The notes: a model not told the origin generated them from the letters alone. Shown: positions 14,815 to 26,752, counted from the first letter of the stretch. The stretch is 64,000 nucleotides of DNA from Aspidapion aeneum (GCA_963576565.1 OY755046.1:73649719-73713718); one strand, 5' to 3'. A program made the numbers and translations.

Positions 14815-15480
14815 GAGCATCTAGAGAAGGGGGGCCTCAGGGTTCGCCCCACCCCAACCTAATTTTTTAAAGCATTTTTGACATGAAAAAAAATGAAACA
14901 GCATAAAATACGGCATTGTGGGTTCTAGACCCCCCAAAACTATCGCCCCCCCCCCAAGACATGTGCGCCACTGGAAATCATTAATTACGCACCGCGGCAG
15001 TGGCGTATATAAGCAGCGGCGTAGCGTGCCCGAAAGGGCGGGGGGGGGGGGACAGCTAAAAAGGGCGCCTCTGAAAACTGATGAAAAATCGTGTGACAAA
15101 AAAAAAGGTTAAAAGGGCGTCCTCACAAATCTTGCGACAAAAAAAAAAAAAGTCTTTATGTTGGTAGTTTCCTTTAGCACCCACTCAATTGGCCGTTACC
15201 GGCCCGACTTAATAAAGCTGAGGGCGCTTCGGCCACATATGGGGCGCCACTACCCTCGGGGCGGGGGGGCGACGAACCCCCCGCGCCCCCCCACGCTACG
15301 CCGCTGTATATAAGGCGCCCGAGCTCCCCCAAAACTAATTTTTTTTTTGAAATTTTCCACATATTGCATGAATAGAAACATAAAATAACATAAAATACGG
15401 CCTCATGGGGTCTCGAGCCCTCCCAAAACTGTCTGGGCTTCCCCAAAAATGTCTCGAGCCCACCACAAATTTTTTTCGAT
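14815..15480. mobile_element. Composite of degenerate GC-rich-ended MITEs interrupted by a hAT insertion
   Basis: Left part 14815-14970 and right part 15307-15470 share blocks (ACATAAAATACGGC, CTCCCAAAACT, ATGAATA) with the family seen at 21068-21229, 35829-36066 and 39701-39864. CAGTGGCG starts at 14999. The piece 15014-15306 is a later insertion. Exact outer borders not resolved. Confidence 0.55.
15014..15306. mobile_element. hAT-like MITE, CAGCGGCGTAGCGTG ends, 8-bp duplication TATATAAG
   Basis: Perfect inverted ends CAGCGGCGTAGCGTG at 15014 and its complement ending at 15306; TATATAAG at 15006-15013 and 15307-15314. A related copy lies at 45775-46155 (shared GCCCGAAAGGGCGGG and GGCCGTTACCGGCCCGAC). 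It has landed inside another CAGTGGCG-type element, so the two are nested in time. Confidence 0.9.
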
Positions 15481-16085
15481 ACAGGGTGTCGTAGATAAAA
15501 GCAACTATTGAGTGTAACATGGGGATTTCCGAAACGGTAAGAGATACGAGGTTGTTTAAATGAGAAATAAATTGGTAAAAAATTTTTTTTAAGTCACAAG
15601 CTTTTATAAAATGCACTAAAAATTAAAAAATAATTTTCTAACATTCCAATATTATCATAATAATAAAAGCGATGGCCGACTGATGGAAATTTTGACGATG
15701 TTAGCACGATAAGATATCCGTATCAATTAAATATCACTATTTGCAAGAATCAATCTAGCAGAAAAATGCAGCGGTACCAAACCCACCCAACCCGACCCAA
15801 GATACCCCAGCATTTCTTTGACATAGGTATGGCAATGGCATAGCATTGCGGCACATCAAACATATCTTTGATGACCTGCTATGTTGAATATTCTTTAAGT
15901 GTTTAGATCACAAATTTAGATTAACTTATGCTTTGATTTGCGGCCATCGCTTTTATCATTATGATAATATTAGAATGTTAGAAAATTATTTTTTAATTTT
16001 TAGTGCATTTTATAAAAGCTTGTGACTTAAACATTTTTTTTTATAAATTTGTTTTCTACTTTTTAATCTCAGCTATCTACTCTAT
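15480..16085. repeat. Foldback (long inverted repeat), arms about 150 bp
   Basis: Left arm 15550-15675 (AAGTCACAAGCTTTTATAAA ... GCGATGGCCG) is complementary to right arm 15935-16040 (CGGCCATCGC ... TTTATAAAAGCTTGTGACTT). Spacer about 260 bp. The left outer end begins ACAGGGTGTCG, as in other MITEs of the window. Confidence 0.75.
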
Positions 16086-16179
16086 TAAATAAAAATATTT
16101 GTTCAATAACAGAACAGAAGAGTTTATTCTAGATTATAATGAAATCGCTGATCGTGAGTTGTTTGGAAACTCATTTTTC

Positions 16180-16760
16180 TATTGGGGGAAAGAGAGGGTG
16201 GGGGTAGAGGTAGAAATATATTTTTTGTTTGGGCTGTATTGCCATCGGACCTTTATGCATATACCAAATTTTATAAAAGTCATTTGAAGTGAAGTGTGTC
16301 AATAACGCATTTTTTATCGAAGGGGTTGGGGGGTAGGGTGGGAGGACAATTTTTCATTATTGTTGTATTGTCATCGGACCACAATATGTATACCAAATTT
16401 CATTCAAATCGGATAATGGGAAGTGTGTCAAAAACGCGTTTTTCTATAGATGGGGGTGGGGGTAGGAGTGGTAGGATTTTTATTTCAATGTTGTATTGTC
16501 ATCGGACCACTATATGTATACCAAATTTCATCCAAATTGGATAATGGGAAGGGTGTCAAAAACGCATTTTCTATGGAAGGGGTTGGGGGTAGGGGTGGGA
16601 AGATATTTTTTTTAATGTTGTATTGTCATCGGACCACTATGTGAATACCAAATTTCATCCAAATCGGATAATGGGAAGTGTGTCAAAAACGCTTCACAAG
16701 ATTTGATAGATAGTTAGTTAGATAGTTAGATAGTTAGACAGAATATTTGAAGCTAAATAA
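16180..16760. repeat. Tandem repeat, about 123-bp unit x 4, with (TAGTTAGA) tail
   Basis: Units contain GGGGTGGGGGTAG, TTGTATTGTCATCGGACC, ACCAAATTTCATCCAAAT and AATGGGAAGTGTGTCAAAAA, starting near 16190, 16310, 16435 and 16560. It ends in a short TAGTTAGATAGTTAGA tract. The layout (tandem units plus microsatellite) mirrors the larger (TGTC)n elements at 38, 49 and 52 kb, but the sequence differs. Confidence 0.75.
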
Positions 16761-17960
16761 AAGCTTGTAATAAAAGCTTGTAAAAAGTGGCGCTATTCTA
16801 AGCCCAATCAGGTGCTGTATCAATATTAAAGATATCTACCATATACATAATGTTCCAATACCCACGGTAACTGCCCATTTATGATGCAAACATGAGGGCC
16901 TTGGGGTCTTTAAGCAAAAAAGACCTGATTGGTTGCTTTCAAAGACATATCCATATTATTTCCATATAGTACGTATTATTGCAATACCTACGGTACCTTA
17001 CGATGCAGAATGCAAACATATTTGAAATAGCAATAACAATGGGTATAAGTCTATCCTCTTTGCGGCCCTTAAGATAAAATGTCCTGATTGGTTATAGTTT
17101 TACGGATAAATATTATTTTATTCTTGTATTCGTTACGTCAAATCATCGGAGTACAGTTGACAAAACTCTTTCTATGTAAATTTGGTATCTGTGCATTTTT
17201 CGTACCTTTATTTCTGAATGTTTGCATCAAAAGCCAACCTTTGAGTAAATAGGTAAAAGGGAGTATTGGAATATTACGTATATGATATCCACAGGGGTTA
17301 CTAAAATATCGAGCACAAATTAAAAATTGTGTTTTTTGAAAAATTGAAATATCGCCGCCATCTTGCAAACAATTTTAATGAAATTTGGTAGTTTTGTATA
17401 AGCAACTACGGCCAATCGAATGTCGTTAACAAATTTTTTCTAGGGCTTCTAGTTTTTTTGAATTTGAACTTTGTTATTTCTTATGACCACCATATTAAAT
17501 TTATACGTCAATAAATAGAGCAATAAAAGAGCTTTTAAACATGTATAATAAGCCTAACTTTGAATGACGGAAAATGTGAATTTATTTAAAAACCTGTTTT
17601 TCACTTGGTTGGCTGTGAAACAAAAGCCGTAGTTGCGTTTGTTGTCATACCTTCGTAACTAACTGTCAAAACTTTTGGGAACCATAAAATATCTAAAAAT
17701 AACTGATTGTACAAAAATATTTTAATTGTTTTTGAAAAAACAGGAAAGTAATTCGTTTTAAAATTTAATAAATTTTTTACAAAATTTAAATAAAAACAAT
17801 AAAATGCGATGATCAAATTGGTAATTATATTATAAATGATAGATAATGAGTCCCATAAAGGAAGCTATGTATAACCATCAAAAAATAAGTATGTAGGCTT
17901 TACCTAGAATCGTAAAGAAATATGATCAAAAATCATCAAGGAACTAAATTTTCCACAAGG
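16760..17960. other. No gene recognised
   Basis: AT-rich intergenic DNA. Two loosely similar stretches (16800-16990 and 17000-17110) share CCTGATTGGTT and CACGGTA/TACGGTA motifs. Otherwise nothing seen. Confidence 0.5.
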
Positions 17961-17962
17961 TA

Positions 17963-18165
17963 GTATTAAAATGATTAAGGCAGTTATGCAAGACCCATCA
18001 GAAGGTTTAAAATTTACAAAACAAAAATGTTTACGAAAAAAACTGCAGGAATTTTATTAAGTGTTACGGAGCATCGATATATCAATCTTTGGTATTTATT
18101 TTTTTATTTTTTATTCCACTGCATTTTTCAAAATATATGTCAAAACTTTCCCTGCATTTTAGTCT
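17963..18165 (+). repeat. Direct repeat, 5' partner of 19740-19930
   Basis: Both copies share CCCATCAGAAGGTTTAAAAT/CCTCAAGAAGGTTTAAAATG, AAAAATGTTTAC, a GATATATCA block, and CATATGTCAA...CATTTTAG. The pair brackets the LINE fragment and 9-bp array at 18.29-19.65 kb. Confidence 0.65.
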
Positions 18166-18289
18166 CTTTACAGGGGAGCACCGGGAGGGTATGGGCACCG
18201 GGAGGCATTGGACACATTTAAAATTCGCTCCCCATTGGTCCAAACACTCCGGCATCCGAAGAAGTGATGTTGAAATTACCAACTCCTAT

Positions 18290-19650
18290 AACAAACTCAA
18301 GTGCGACATAAGTACCTACTAAATAAAATACTAAAAGAAAAAATAATCCCAAACAAACAACTGAAAAGAATCCATAACTGTTATTCTACACAGGAAAGAT
18401 GATCGAGCAGACCTAAAAAACTATAAGGTTTTCACGGTTACAAAAATTACAAAAATTACAAAAATTACAAATATTACATAAATTACAAAAATTACAAAAA
18501 TTACAAAAATTACAAAAATTACAAAAATTACAAAAATTACAAAAATTACAAAAATTACAAAAATTACAAAAATTACAAAAATTACAAAAATTACAAAAAT
18601 TACAAAAATTACAAAAATTACAAAAATTACAAAAATTACAAAAATTACAAAAATTACAAAAATTACAAAAATTACAAAAATTACAAAAATTACAAAAATT
18701 ACAAAAATTACAAAAATTACAAAAATTACAAAAATTACAAAAATTACAAAAATTACAAAAATTACAAAAATTACAAAAATTACAAAAATTACAAAAATTA
18801 CAAAAATTACAAAAATTACAAAAATTACAAAAATTACAAAAATTACAAAAATTACAAAAATTACAAAAATTACAAAAATTACAAAAATTACAAAAATTAC
18901 AAAAATTACAAAAATTACAAAAATTACAAAAATTACAAAAATTACAAAAATTACAAAAATTACAAAAATTACAAAAATTACAAAAATTACAAAAATTACA
19001 AAAATTACAAAAATTACAAAAATTACAAAAATTACAAAAATTACAAAAATTACAAAAATTACAAAAATTACAAAAATTACAAAAAATTACATAAATTACA
19101 AAAATACAAACCAAACAGCTGTAATCAAGAGACGAGTAAGATTGGCCTGGACAGCATTCGGCAAATTAAGATACATATTAAAAAATAAAATATATCCTCA
19201 GTACCTCAATACGAAAGTGTATAACCAATGTATCCTTCCTGTAGTTACCTATGGATCCCAGGCCTGGACACTTACAAAATCAAACATGGATAAGGTAACA
19301 AAAGCCCAAAGATCAATGGAAAGACAAATGTTACATGTAAAGCTAACAGATGGAAAAAGGAATGAATGGATGAGAAATAAAATAAAAGTAAGGGATGTCA
19401 GAGGAGAAGTAGCAAAATTAAAATGGAAATTTGTCAGTCATAATATCAGACAGAAAGATGATCGATGAAACAAATGTATTGTAAACTGGAGACCTTGGGA
19501 AAATAAAAGAAGTAGGGGAAGACCCCAAATGAGATAAGCGGATGATTTGAAGAAACAAGCGGAAACTAGATGGATAAACATGGCGACAGACAGAGAAGAG
19601 TGGAAGATATTGGGGGAGGCCTATGTTCAAAGATGGATTGAAGAAGGATA
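18290..19650 (+). pseudogene. LINE reverse transcriptase relic split by a 9-bp satellite
   Basis: Plus-strand codons before the array (about 18320-18430) read NKILKEKIIP, then after a frame change ITVILHRKDDRADLKNY, a typical RT fingers segment. After the array (19110-19650) they read QTAVIKRRVRLAW, ILPVVTYGSQAWTL, AQRSMERQMLHV and, past stops and frameshifts, WRPWENKRSRGRPQMR and EEWKILGEAYVQRW, the C-terminus of RTE-like endonuclease-reverse transcriptases. The palm domain with YADD, present at the related 51-kb fragment, is missing here and the satellite sits in its place. Non-functional. Confidence 0.8.
18437..19109. repeat. (TTACAAAAA)n 9-bp satellite, about 75 copies
   Basis: Near-perfect nonamer array with a few variants at both ends (ATATTACATAAATTAC). 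Because nine is divisible by three, the minus strand is open as repeating CNF; this is not a gene. The same nonamer forms the 25-kb array. Confidence 0.97.
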
Positions 19651-19739
19651 AAATAGAGAGAGAGAGATAGAGATTCATGCTATAATTATTTACTGAAATT
19701 TTGTCCAAACCCTCGCGGCACTGCGCTCCCCTAATAAAT

Positions 19740-19930
19740 TTATTAAATCAATTATGTAAGACCCTCAAGAAGGTTTAAAATGTACAAAAATAAAAATGTT
19801 TACAAAAAATTGCAGAAAAGTGTTGCCGAGGACCGATATATCATTCCTTGATATTATTTCATATATCTTTGATATTACCTAATGTGCAATTTTCAAAACA
19901 TATGTCAACATTTTGCCCGCATTTTAGTTT
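19740..19930 (+). repeat. Direct repeat, 3' partner of 17963-18165
   Basis: See the 5' copy; this one ends CATTTTAGTTTACAGGG and runs into the foldback at 20 kb. Confidence 0.6.
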
Positions 19931-20013
19931 ACAGGGTGATTGTACATTGTATTAACTAGTTTAGATAGGATATCAAATCTATATCCGGTCAAATTAGAAC
20001 AAAAAATGCATGT

Positions 20014-20652
20014 AAGGTTACATAAATTCGCACTAGGCTGAAACTTGGTAGGATTGTTCAAAACACCATTAAAAATGAATCCTAAAAAGTCCTCATCAAT
20101 CCGACACCTGGAAAAATATTTATTCGGGGTCAAAGGTCACAAAAATGGGTTTTTCGCGATTTTCAGCAAAACGGTAAGTTTTATCACAAAATTAGCTCAG
20201 ATCAAAATTGTAGAGCAGGTAATTATCTACAAAAAATGTCCAAGATTTTTTTTCCTAAGAGCCACCGTTTCCTAGATATAACAATTAAAAAAGTTCGAGG
20301 AGTTGGAATTGTCGTAATATGTATAAGTACACTACGTATATACATCACTGAATTTCTTACAAACTCCTCGAACTTTTTGAATTGTTATATCTAGGAAACG
20401 GTGGCTCTTAGGAAAAAAAATCTTGCACATTTTTTGTAGATAATTACCTGCTCTACAATTTTGATCTGAGCTAATTTTGTGATAAAACTTACCGTTTTGC
20501 TGAAAATCGCGAAAAACCCATTTTTGTGACCTTTGACCCCGAATAAATATTTTTCCAGGTGTCGGATTGATGAAGACTTTTTAGGATTCATTTTTAATGG
20601 TGTTTTGAACAATCCTACCAAGTTTCAGCCTAGTGCGAATTTATGTAACCTT
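20014..20652. repeat. Near-perfect long inverted repeat, 291-bp arms
   Basis: Arms 20014-20304 and 20362-20652 are reverse complements with only about three differences seen, around a 57-bp spacer centred on 20333. Each arm contains the same 76-codon frame on opposite strands with one residue change, a consequence of the palindrome. The degenerate outer flank (CCGGTCAA) may mark element ends. No transposase. Confidence 0.92.
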
Positions 20653-20669
20653 AAATGTCTAGATTGACC

Positions 20670-20672
<3 letters not shown>

Positions 20673-20716
<44 letters not shown>
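20673..20716. repeat. (TA)n microsatellite
   Basis: About 22 TA units immediately beyond the right arm of the foldback. Confidence 0.95.
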
Positions 20717-20718
<2 letters not shown>

Positions 20719-21067
20719 CCGTATTAGGAGTTATTCAAGTGATTTTTCAAAAACTATACCTTATTTAGTCATTGCTGCGCGGGCTAGGAAGATAGAAATA
20801 ATATTAAAATATGAAGTATTTTGGAATACATAAGCATCTCTAATTTTGACGAAAATAGGTACAAAATTTAAAATTTTTCGGCTGAAATATATTTTTAAAT
20901 TTTAATTATGTGTTAAGTAGATAATTACGAGAATTACAATTATAGTTCATTAAAAATAAATAAATAAAACTTTTCCTGGTTACTTTACTGTACCACATTT
21001 ATTTGAGCAACCGAATATAAGCATAAGCAAAATTATCTATCTTGCATATATTTACGTAACGAAAATA

Positions 21068-21229
21068 CAGTAAGGCACCCAGGAATATGTCTTGGGGGGG
21101 GCCCGAGGCTTCATAATGTCGTATTTCATGCTATTTTTTGTGTTTATTCATGAAATATGTGGAAAATATATACAAAAATCTTAGGCTTGGGGGGGGGCGT
21201 TCCCCGGGCCCCCCCTGGGTGCGCCCTTG
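21068..21229. mobile_element. hAT-like MITE (CAGTAAGGCACCCAGG / CCTGGGTGCGCCCTTG ends)
   Basis: Inverted ends enclose G-runs and an ATGAAATATGTGGAAA core shared with 24527-24677. GAAAATA flanks both sides (21061-21067 and 21230-21236). Confidence 0.7.
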
Positions 21230-21486
21230 GAAAATATAATGTAGAACTATAATGTGTGACGTGAAAAACCAGTCTGTATAATTTTTAAACAGCCTAAATT
21301 TAGTTGAAACTAATAGATATTTAAATAATTCCTTTATTGACGCAAAATTCAAGTTTTAAGATAGTCTACTTTAATTTTTTTAAAAGAAATCGTTCCTTTT
21401 AATCCTTACAAAAAAATTAACGGATGGATCGAAATTCCTAGCTTGCTTATTATCACAGTTCAAGTGAAGCCATGAAAATATATTAA

Positions 21487-21850
21487 CTTTGAAAACAGTT
21501 TTTTGTAAATATCTCAGAAACTAAAGCTCCTACGAAGTTTTTGCTTATAAGACGAATTATTTAGCAAAATATAATCTACTATATTCCGAAAACAGTGTAT
21601 TGATACGATGCTCCGTTAAAAAGTTAGCATTTTTTAAAGTTTTTAATTGTCAAAAAACTGTCATTAGCATTAATATACTTTGACCAATATCTAATCAGCT
21701 CGTAAGAGTGTCGAACTAGGAGCTATCCTGTTACGGACAGAAATAATAAACACACACACAGATAGACATCACGACGATATTGCTAAGATAGCTGAAATTA
21801 AATCCAAATAACACATTTTTGGATCTCTAGCTATTGCTGTGCGGGCTAGG
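21487..21850. repeat. Interspersed repeat, same family as the Rab7 intron copy
   Basis: Contains AATATCTCAGAAACTAAAGC, TGTCATTAGCAT, ATCTAATCAGCTC, GTTACGGACAGAAATAAT with CACACACA, and ends near ATTGCTGTGCGGGCTAGG. Confidence 0.7.
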
Positions 21851-22091
21851 CAAGTATAAACCTAAATATAGCTTTTGGGAAAGTAAAATATCAGCCTCAA
21901 AAAAAGGCCAAGTCTATCTCTATTTTGCTTTCTTCCAGGAAACCCCTCCAATCCTCCTCCTATCCGCCTCCCATGATTCCCTTTTGCTAAACAACTTAGA
22001 ATCAATCCCAAATAATTAAAATAGTAAAGCTTTATGAATTCCTTGAGGTGACACTTCTGAATTTCCACACGGTAAAAAATTTCGTGGGGAC

Positions 22092-22757
22092 TAGAGGTTA
22101 ATCTCAATAAGACAGAGTACTTATATGTGTATCGGTGGAATGAAACAGGATCTAATCTTAAATACCGGACAGCGAATTCAGTCCTGTGATGAGTTATAAA
22201 TACTTAGGTCTAAAAATTACAGCTGACGGAACACTAGACAAAGCTATAAAAGATCGAAACGTACAAGGAAGAAAAGCAATAACTTTATTAAATGGAATAA
22301 TTTGGGACCAAAGTATATCAAAACATAACAAAAAGCTTATATATAACACCATTGTAAAAAGTATTGTTACATACGGCTCAGAAGTATGGCCAATCAAGGA
22401 TAGAACAGAAAAAAGCTTTCCGCTACGGAGTATTGGAGAAGAACAGCAGGGAAATCAAAAAGAGAAAGAGTTACAAATCAAAGAATAAGAGAAATTATGA
22501 CAGTGGGTGAACGTATTTTAGTGGATGATATAAAAACAAAACAACTGGTGTGGTACGGACATGTACAAAGAATGAATGATGAAAGACTACCTAAACAAAT
22601 ACTACAATGGAAACCAACTGGCCGAAGAAAACGAGGACGGCCAAGGAGAAGCTGGAGAGAAGGGATAGACAGTGAAATAAGAATAAGAGGCCTAGATGAT
22701 GAATTATGGGCAAACAGAAACGAGTGGAGATTGGGTATCGGAAGACGTAGAACGTTG
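22092..22757 (+). pseudogene. LINE reverse transcriptase C-terminal fragment (RTE-like)
   Basis: Codons read LEVNLNKTEYL, then after an in-frame stop SYKYLGLKITADGTLDKAI, IVTYGSEVW, a frameshift near 22410, then GERILVDDIKTKQLVWYGH, VQRMNDERLPKQILQW and GRRKRGRPRRSW, ending GRRRTL and a stop at 22757. This is the thumb and C-terminal region of RTE-like endonuclease-reverse transcriptases; endonuclease and palm are absent. Related fragments: 27850-28330 (+) and 33656-34275 (-). Confidence 0.85.
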
Positions 22758-22785
22758 TGAAACCGATAAATATATAATATATATA

Positions 22786-23189
22786 AAAATTTTTGTCTAC
22801 AATGAAAACATGTTCTTTTCTTGAATAAATTGTTTTACCTTAAAACAATTTGTTTTGAATTAAAATATTTCTTTTCAGTTCAACGCAGCGTTTAATCTTG
22901 AAATGAGACTTTATTTTTCTTCTTTGATTATTTTGTTTCAGTATACTACATTTTGCAACAAAGCAAATTGTCTTCATATAAGTAATAATTTGCTTCCAGA
23001 CAAAACGGTGCCTTAGATTAATTCAGTTCCAAGTTATAATAAAACAATTTCTGTTTCACATTAAAATAAAGAGGCAAGACATTTTTTGTGCAATATCATA
23101 AAAATATTATTTTGGTGAATAGGAAAGTACAAATTATTTTACTTTAAAGCAATTTGCTTTGATCCAAGACGATTTTTTTTACCGTGCAG
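22786..23189. mobile_element. Short TIR element, deletion derivative of the 1490-2755 family
   Basis: Inverted relative to the 1.5-2.75 kb copy. Ends TTTTTGTCTACAATGAAAA and GATTTTTTTTACCGTGC. Internal blocks AGATTAATTCAGTTCC and AATAAAGAGGCAAGAC are shared. It follows directly on the end of the LINE fragment. Confidence 0.6.
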
Positions 23190-24526
23190 ATAACAAAAAA
23201 TTTATAGATCGATGACTAAAAGGGAACTTACCTTTTTATAACTCAATCCCAATATAACTTTGCAGCACTGTTCTTTTGACTTCTAGTACCCCATCCACAT
23301 CAACAAACAACAGTTGGTACCACTCAAATAGGATCAATTCTAGCAAATAAAAATACCAGGAAGCCACTGTCTACACTTTTTTTAAGCAATAAGGAAATGG
23401 GTACTGACCAGTTTAAACTTAACTTTTAAGTAGTAGATAGGTCCACCGAATTCGTTTCGTACGATATAGAGGAGAACGGTGGTTCCTAATGTGATGGGTA
23501 CTACCACGACTCACCAAAACCTGTGGTACCATAACTGGTCAAAGTATAAAATTTTTTGATCTAGCAATGTTATGTACCAGGAAGTCGAAAATTAAGTACG
23601 TCGTAAATTTGTATGTTATACCGGGTGGGCCAATAAAAATAGGACAAAATTTATTTTATTAAAGCTTTTAAACAAACATATTTTTTATCCACCATCTTAA
23701 ATTATAAGATGGCAGACAGAAACAAACATGACCCTTCAAACAAGCTCGTTTATTCTTATGATCCGGACAGTTTTTTTTGAATTCGTAAAAAAACCTTATT
23801 TCTGTCATGTATAACGAGGTATGAGTCATTAAAATCAGTTTAATGGTTACCGAAAAACGATTATTTTCTTCCTTCTCAAGTTTGTCTGAATTCATTTCCT
23901 CATAAAATAATTGTTGCATATAGTTCATTCCACAATTTTTGAGATAACTTTTTGATAGTAATCAGCTGATACCATAATAAATACCATAGGCCAGCGAAAA
24001 AAAATCGTCAAAAGTTATCCCAAAAATAATGGTATGGACTTTAACCGATTTTAATAAAATAAAAAGCAGCATGGTGAAGATCAATCGCTCTTTAATGAAA
24101 AATTGTGAAAAAATATTTATTTTTTGTAATGTCACAAGTTTTATGTAAAATTTATTTATTTGTATTTTGTAATTTGATTTTTACAAAATATTTGTGAAAT
24201 TACCTACATATTATAGAAAGCTTTAATATTCCCAAAGTTTTTGTGATTTTATTCATTTTTAGGAAATATAGATCGTGATACTTCTAAGAAGTTAGGAAAA
24301 TCACATTTTGTAGCTTGTACTTTGGTAGGTATATATAGTTAATGACCTTAATGTCGATGCCTTAAAGCGAAGTCGTTTGTTCTTCCGCCAAATCTGGTGT
24401 AAAATTTCACATCCGGTGTTACCCCTCTTCTTTTAACTTGACACGGTTAAAGCGAAAACAGTTTCCCTACCTAGAAATAGTAGAACATTTTTTTTGGCGT
24501 TTTACAAGAGAAGCATGCCTAACAAC
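23190..24526. other. No gene recognised
   Basis: AT-rich. GGTACTACC-like motifs at 23505-23560 recall the protease minisatellite only weakly. A GGGTGGGCCAATAAAAATAGG sequence near 23625 looks like one terminal repeat of a mariner-type element; no partner was found. Confidence 0.45.
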
Positions 24527-24677
24527 CATGGGCGCACCCAGGGGGGGGGCCCGGGGCCCGGACCTCCCCAATCCTTAGATTTTTTTACATCTTTCATGAA
24601 AAAACACAAAAATAGCTTAAAATTCGATATCATGAGGCTTCCCCCCCCCCCAAGACATATTCCTGGGTGCGCCACTG
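24527..24677. mobile_element. hAT-like MITE (151 bp) with target duplication CTAACAA(C/G)
   Basis: Left end CATGGGCGCACCCAGG, right end CCTGGGTGCGCCACTG. Flanks CTAACAAC (24519-24526) and CTAACAAG (24678-24685) match at 7 of 8. Cleanest copy of the GCGCACCCAGG family, also seen at 10.3, 21.1, 35.8 and (one end) 37.4 kb. Confidence 0.85.
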
Positions 24678-25050
24678 CTAACAAGGAAACCTTTGTAAAA
24701 AAAAAAACAAGAAAAATAAAATGGTTCCTGAGCAAGCAATTAAGAAAGTGACTATACTTATTTCCTGCTTCTGAAATTGTGTATACTTTTCCTGCTATGG
24801 ATAGGTAGTAAACAACAACGATCTAGAGTGCTGCGACCATTGGACGCTTAAGTAAACCTAGTTCAGGTTCATGGCTATACGACCATTGAGTAAAAAGTAT
24901 TTTTTGTCTTGATGGTCAACAAAATAAAAAGAAAAGTTATATTTTGGTTTTGCAAAAAGATTGCGAAACTTATAAACATGTTGACGATACATCGGATTTA
25001 GTCTGTTCAGATCAGAAGCTTTTTTTTTGCATTACCATTGGACCTCATAC

Positions 25051-26752
25051 CAGAATTACCAGAATTACAAAAATTACAAAAATTACAAAAATTACAAAAA
25101 TTACCAGAATGACCAGTGTTTAATGCTGCCAGTTATTTTTGTTTATTGTTTTATTTTGAATTTTTTGGAAAACCTAACCTTAAAGTTACAATTACAAAAA
25201 TTGCAAAAAATACAAAAATTACAAAAATTACAAAAATTACAAAAATTACAAAAATTACAAAAATTACAAAAATTACAAAAATTACAAAAATTACAAAAAT
25301 TACAAAAATTACAAAAATTACAAAAATTACAAAAATTACAAAAATTACAAAAATTACAAAAATTACAAAAATTACAAAAATTACAAAAATTACAAAAATT
25401 ACAAAAATTACAAAAATTACAAAAATTACAAAAATTACAAAAATTACAAAAATTACAAAAATTACAAAAATTACAAAAATTACAAAAATTACAAAAATTA
25501 CAAAAATTACAAAAATTACAAAAATTACAAAAATTACAAAAATTACAAAAATTACAAAAATTACAAAAATTACAAAAATTACAAAAATTACAAAAATTAC
25601 AAAAATTACAAAAATTACAAAAATTACAAAAATTACAAAAATTACAAAAATTACAAAAATTACAAAAATTACAAAAATTACAAAAATTACAAAAATTACA
25701 AAAATTACAAAAATTACAAAAATTACAAAAATTACAAAAATTACAAAAATTACAAAAATTACAAAAATTACAAAAATTACAAAAATTACAAAAATTACAA
25801 AAATTACAAAAATTACAAAAATTACAAAAATTACAAAAATTACAAAAATTACAAAAATTACAAAAATTACAAAAATTACAAAAATTACAAAAATTACAAA
25901 AATTACAAAAATTACAAAAATTACAAAAATTACAAAAATTACAAAAATTACAAAAATTACAAAAATTACAAAAATTACAAAAATTACAAAAATTACAAAA
26001 ATTACAAAAATTACAAAAATTACAAAAATTACAAAAATTACAAAAATTACAAAAATTACAAAAATTACAAAAATTACAAAAATTACAAAAATTACAAAAA
26101 TTACAAAAATTACAAAAATTACAAAAATTACAAAAATTACAAAAATTACAAAAATTACAAAAATTACAAAAATTACAAAAATTACAAAAATTACAAAAAT
26201 TACAAAAATTACAAAAATTACAAAAATTACAAAAATTACAAAAATTACAAAAATTACAAAAATTACAAAAATTACAAAAATTACAAAAATTACAAAAATT
26301 ACAAAAATTACAAAAATTACAAAAATTACAAAAATTACAAAAATTACAAAAATTACAAAAATTACAAAAATTACAAAAATTACAAAAATTACAAAAATTA
26401 CAAAAATTACAAAAATTACAAAAATTACAAAAATTACAAAAATTACAAAAATTACAAAAATTACAAAAATTACAAAAATTACAAAAATTACAAAAATTAC
26501 AAAAATTACAAAAATTACAAAAATTACAAAAATTACAAAAATTACAAAAATTACAAAAATTACAAAAAATTACAAAAATTACAAAAATTACAAAAATTAC
26601 AAAAATTACAAAAATTACAAAAATTACAAAAATTACAAAAATTACAAAAATTACAAAAATTACAAAAATTACAAAAATTACAAAAATTACAAAAATTACA
26701 AAAATTACAAAAATTACAAAAATTATAAAAATTACAAAAATTACAAAAAATA
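25051..26752. repeat. (TTACAAAAA)n 9-bp satellite, about 175 copies
   Basis: A short leader of CAGAATTAC/CAAAAATTAC units (25051-25113), a 70-bp unique segment (25114-25186), then about 1.56 kb of almost invariant nonamer. One single-A insertion near 26565 shifts the phase. The 615- and 545-codon open frames across it (repeating LQK or TKI) are artefacts of a 9-bp period. Confidence 0.97.

Noticed and set aside
14821..15616. Several 60-96 codon frames in the GC-rich MITE cluster
   Set aside because: Poly-Pro and poly-Gly readings of C- and G-runs within hAT-like elements.
18413..19114. 233-codon Cys-Asn-Phe repeat frame on the minus strand
   Set aside because: Complement of the nonamer array.
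20045..20621. Identical 76-codon frames on both strands
   Set aside because: They are mirror readings of the two arms of one palindrome.
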